From positions 248,001 through 312,000 of the forward strand of contig NZ_SNQG01000002.1 in assembly GCF_004378255.1 (NCBI RefSeq): a DNA stretch of 64,000 nt, written 5' to 3'. Positions 61,204 through 64,000 of this stretch are shown one piece after another. Each line of letters starts with the position of its first letter. Positions within the stretch are counted from its first letter, which is position 1. The notes below the pieces were generated by a model. That model was given only the letters and a program-made list of their open reading frames with translations, did not search any database and was not told where the DNA came from. The DNA comes from Mucilaginibacter phyllosphaerae. GTDB taxonomy: Bacteria; Bacteroidota; Bacteroidia; Sphingobacteriales; Sphingobacteriaceae. Both the position numbers and the translations under genes were made by a program.

Positions 61204-62874
61204 ATGAACCAGCAGCAGGCAGATCAAAAAACTAAGTGGCTTTATCTATTAATAGGTTTGGCCGTGCTGCTTAATTTTACGGGCTTGTTTATCCCCATAC
61301 TGGCGCCTGATGGTACCTTATATGCCGTTATTGCCAAAACCATGGTGCAGCGTAACGATTATGTGCAGCTGTTTGTACACAATGCCGACTGGCTGGATAA
61401 GCCTCACTTTCCGTTTTGGGTAACGGCTATGTTTTTTAAGTTTTTTGGCTTTACTACCTGGGCTTATAAACTGCCGGGTATTTTGTTTATGCTGATGGGC
61501 GCAGGATACACTTATTTGCTGGCAAAGGCGCTTTATACCAGGCAAATTGCGCTATGGTCGGTATTGATACTGCTTACCGCGCAGCATATTATACTATCAA
61601 ATAATGATGTACGGGCTGAGCCTTATCTTACCGGGCTTGTTATAGCATCGGTGTATCACTTTTATAAAGCTTACACCGGGGGCAATTTTGGGCAGCTTGT
61701 TTTGGCATGCCTTTTTACCGCCTGCGCTATCATGACTAAGGGGATGTTTGCGCTGGTGCCCATAGGCGGCGCCATTGCCGGGCACCTGGTTATTACCCGG
61801 CAATGGAAACAGCTTTTTAACCTGCGCTGGCTGCTGGCCGCCGTGCTGATATTGATTTTTATTTTACCCGAAATTTATTGCCTGTACCAACAGTTTGATG
61901 CGCATCCGGATAAAGTTGTTTTTGGCAGGCAGGGCGTATCCGGCATCAAATTCTTTTTTTGGGATAGCCAGTTTGGCCGTTTTTTTAATACCGGCCCCAT
62001 TAAAGGGCATGGCGATCCGTCCTTTTTTGTGCATACTACTCTTTGGGCTTTTTTACCCTGGTCGTTAATACTGTTTGCAGCTATATGGCACTTTATTCAA
62101 ACAGGTATTAAAAATGTACAAAAACACGAATGGCTTTGCATCAGCGGGGCTTTGTTAACCTTCGCGCTGTTCTCGGCATCTAAGTTTCAGCTGCCGCATT
62201 ATCTCAATATCGTGTTCCCGTTCTTTGCTATCCTAACGGCGCAGTACCTGGTTGGGCTACAGCCGGGGCGTACCATCAAAACGATACGCGCTGTACAAAT
62301 TGGCCTGGTAGTGCTTTTACTTTTGGTGATAGCAGCCTTACATTACTTTTTTAGGCCAACCCAGTTTAGATGGGATAACGGTGCTACCCTGCTGATATGG
62401 CTGGGCTTGTTGGTTTTTTTACCCGGTAACTTTGCCGGTACCGATTTCAGGCAAACCGCCTTCCGTACATTGATTGCCGCCTTTGTGGTTAACCTGTATC
62501 TTAACCTGGTTTTCTACCCGTCGTTACTAAAGTACCAGGCAGGCAGCGAGGCCGCAGTTTGGATAAACGGGCACAACCCGCAAAAACTGCCCGTAGTGCA
62601 AAGCTGGGAAGATGCCAATTACCCTATGGAATTTTACCTGAACCAGCCTGTAAACCTAATTGCCGAAGATGGCAGCGGTAAACTGCCTGCACCGCCTTTT
62701 ATATTTTATGGTACTGCTACAGTAGCCGCATCTTTTAGCGCCAAAGGCTATCAGGTAGCGCATCTGGCATCGTTTCAGCGTTATTGGGTATCACGTTTAA
62801 AACCTGCCTTCCTCAACCAGGCTACACGCAGCAGGCAGGTAACGGAAATGGAAGTAATCAGGGTAACTAAATAA
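61204..62874 (+). CDS. GT39/ArnT-like glycosyltransferase, paralog B
   Basis: A 556-residue polytopic membrane enzyme of the same type as the gene at 55720-57372. Shared landmarks are DGTLYAVIAKTMVQRND (compare DQGLYAAIAKSMVHRND), NADWLDKPHFPFW, LTAQHIILSNNDVRAEPYL and CAIMTKGMFA. In this copy the first acidic motif reads APDGT rather than TDDQG, so one of the acidic pair is altered, which may change catalysis. A promoter-like TAACTTTA lies at 61189-61196 just upstream of the ATG. It converges with the phospholipase gene and overlaps it by 8 bp. Confidence 0.87.
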   Translation: MNQQQADQKTKWLYLLIGLAVLLNFTGLFIPILAPDGTLYAVIAKTMVQRNDYVQLFVHNADWLDKPHFPFWVTAMFFKFFGFTTWAYKLPGILFMLMGAGYTYLLAKALYTRQIALWSVLILLTAQHIILSNNDVRAEPYLTGLVIASVYHFYKAYTGGNFGQLVLACLFTACAIMTKGMFALVPIGGAIAGHLVITRQWKQLFNLRWLLAAVLILIFILPEIYCLYQQFDAHPDKVVFGRQGVSGIKFFFWDSQFGRFFNTGPIKGHGDPSFFVHTTLWAFLPWSLILFAAIWHFIQTGIKNVQKHEWLCISGALLTFALFSASKFQLPHYLNIVFPFFAILTAQYLVGLQPGRTIKTIRAVQIGLVVLLLLVIAALHYFFRPTQFRWDNGATLLIWLGLLVFLPGNFAGTDFRQTAFRTLIAAFVVNLYLNLVFYPSLLKYQAGSEAAVWINGHNPQKLPVVQSWEDANYPMEFYLNQPVNLIAEDGSGKLPAPPFIFYGTATVAASFSAKGYQVAHLASFQRYWVSRLKPAFLNQATRSRQVTEMEVIRVTK

Positions 62875-64000
62875 CCCTGCCCATTAGCGGGTCTGTTAAG
62901 CCTGCCTGCCCGGTTTCTACCCGGCCGGCGTAGCGTTTTTCAAAATCGCCAAAACCTTTTACTTTGATGCTGAAATCGTACCAGTTATGGCTCTTGCCCA
63001 GATCCAGCCGGATGGTTTGCGGTGCAAAGCTTTCCGGCTGTACTGTTAACTGTTTAGTGCCGGTTTTGTAAGAATTATCGGTAACCTCAACCGTTAGCGG
63101 CGTTTTGCCGCCTTTAAGCCAAAAGTTAAGCATTACATTGCCGTTTAGTGTTTTACCCGCTGTTTGATACGTAAATTCCATACCCAGGCCGGGGTCATTA
63201 CTGTTGCCTTTAAATGCGCGGTAAAAACCGTTTGGCCCGTAGGTGCGCAGGTGGTAGCTGCTGTTTTCAAATTCATTAAGCGGCCATGCGTCTGTCAGTG
63301 TATCGCCTGCTTTGGCGGCGTAGCTCCAGGTACGCACGGCTTCCATTTTTTGCGGATCGTTGAATGAGGCGTACCTGCCGGGTGCATAAACGTTAAACGG
63401 TACACCAATTGCCTTGTCGCCAAAAACCTTATTACCGGCTTTAAATTTTACCTCGAATGCGGTTTTATCCTCGTTTAAGCTGCCATCGGCATACAACTCA
63501 TAGGGCAGGGCGCAGGCTGGTTTGGTGCCCGGTTCCTGTTTAGGCAGGTAGGGCGATGCAGCAGGGCTTTGTTTAATAGCCGCAACTTCATCTACCGAAA
63601 AGGCTTTGTAGCCGGATGGCAATTGTTTAAACTGCGCTTTATGGATGCCTTCCAGCAGATCGTTCTTTTTTAAGGGGGCGGGCTTTGCAAATTTCTCGCC
63701 GTTATAAGGGCGAAACACCGATGTCAGGTCGCCGCAAACGGTGCGCCGCCAGTCGCTGATGTTGTGTTCCTTTATTTTTTTGCCTGTTTTTTTGGCCAGA
63801 AAAGTTTCCAGAAATTGCAGGGTAGAGGTATGGTCAAAAACTTCAGAATTTACATACCCGCCGCGGCTCCAGGGCGAGGCGATTACCATCGGTACCCGGT
63901 ACCCTAAACCAATCGGGCTTTCGCGTTCGTAACTGTTCGGGAAATTTTTGCGTTCCTGTTCCTGCTCCATGGTTACAAACTCTACGCGGGTATCTATCCC
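62867..64000 (-). CDS. Phosphocholine-type phospholipase C, C-terminal part (partial)
   Basis: The frame is open to the window end (…GIDTRVEFVTMEQEQE), so the N-terminal catalytic half lies outside. About 377 codons are visible. The first 60 residues belong to the phosphoesterase domain: GLGYRVPMVIASPWSRGGYVNSEVFDHTS in two motifs, with the SPWSRGG and FDHTS blocks conserved in non-haemolytic PLC and acid phosphatase AcpA relatives, and SDWRRTVCGDLTSVF. The rest is two beta-sandwich domains of the type found at the C-terminus of phosphocholine-specific PLC. Secreted or periplasmic in relatives. Could release diacylglycerol or ceramide from phospho-head groups. Confidence 0.88.
   Translation of the reverse strand, partial: GIDTRVEFVTMEQEQERKNFPNSYERESPIGLGYRVPMVIASPWSRGGYVNSEVFDHTSTLQFLETFLAKKTGKKIKEHNISDWRRTVCGDLTSVFRPYNGEKFAKPAPLKKNDLLEGIHKAQFKQLPSGYKAFSVDEVAAIKQSPAASPYLPKQEPGTKPACALPYELYADGSLNEDKTAFEVKFKAGNKVFGDKAIGVPFNVYAPGRYASFNDPQKMEAVRTWSYAAKAGDTLTDAWPLNEFENSSYHLRTYGPNGFYRAFKGNSNDPGLGMEFTYQTAGKTLNGNVMLNFWLKGGKTPLTVEVTDNSYKTGTKQLTVQPESFAPQTIRLDLGKSHNWYDFSIKVKGFGDFEKRYAGRVETGQAGLTDPLMGRVI

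Overview
The window looks like chromosomal DNA of a plant-polysaccharide-degrading Bacteroidota, most likely family Sphingobacteriaceae (Mucilaginibacter/Pedobacter type). The evidence is SusC/SusD pairs, a hybrid two-component regulator fused to an AraC domain, many lipoprotein or Sec-signal glycoside hydrolases, few clear Shine-Dalgarno sites, TAnnTTTG-type -7 boxes and families such as DUF5777, DUF3810 and DUF2911. Genus is inferred from protein style only; no rRNA or tRNA gene was seen.

Layout. 1-3815: 3' part of a hybrid histidine kinase, then a GH51 alpha-L-arabinofuranosidase. 3967-8752 (minus): a small Lys/Glu-rich protein, a divergent sigma/anti-sigma pair, a DUF4126-like membrane protein and an Mla-type lipid ABC transporter (MlaE-MlaF-MlaD). 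9118-29400 (plus): a beta-mannan utilisation locus with HTCS regulator, SusC, SusD, surface glycan-binding lipoprotein, AraC regulator, sodium/sugar symporter, GH130 mannosylglucose phosphorylase, cellobiose 2-epimerase, an unassigned clan GH-A lipoprotein, GH27 alpha-galactosidase and GH26 beta-mannanase. Together they explain galacto(gluco)mannan binding, uptake, debranching, backbone cleavage and the epimerase/phosphorylase route to mannose-1-phosphate and glucose.

29470-37356: a small unknown protein, an MFS transporter with a palindromic operator over its promoter, a lipoprotein, a FrnE-type thiol oxidoreductase and a minus-strand metal-handling cluster (Cys-motif protein, TonB receptor, PepSY membrane protein, heavy-metal-binding lipoprotein). 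37650-44820 (plus): a GH127 beta-L-arabinofuranosidase followed by all four enzymes of trans-4-hydroxy-L-proline catabolism. This suggests a unit that strips arabinose from hydroxyproline-rich plant wall glycoproteins and burns the hydroxyproline, and is one of the two most interesting points of the window.

44882-48815 (minus): ECF sigma factor, a possible anti-sigma/beta-barrel fusion, YceI, DUF5777 and a Rieske protein. 48989-52626: AraC regulator, two unknown secreted proteins and a desaturase strikingly like eukaryotic dihydroceramide delta-4 desaturase (DES1), the other top finding. 52978-64000: outer-membrane receptor, two paralogous GT39-type glycosyltransferases in inverted orientation around a block of secreted or membrane proteins of unknown function, and the C-terminal part of a phosphocholine-type phospholipase C. 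Non-coding signals include several intrinsic terminators, G-rich REP-like repeats in the hydroxyproline cluster, long perfect inverted repeats and at least one candidate small RNA.
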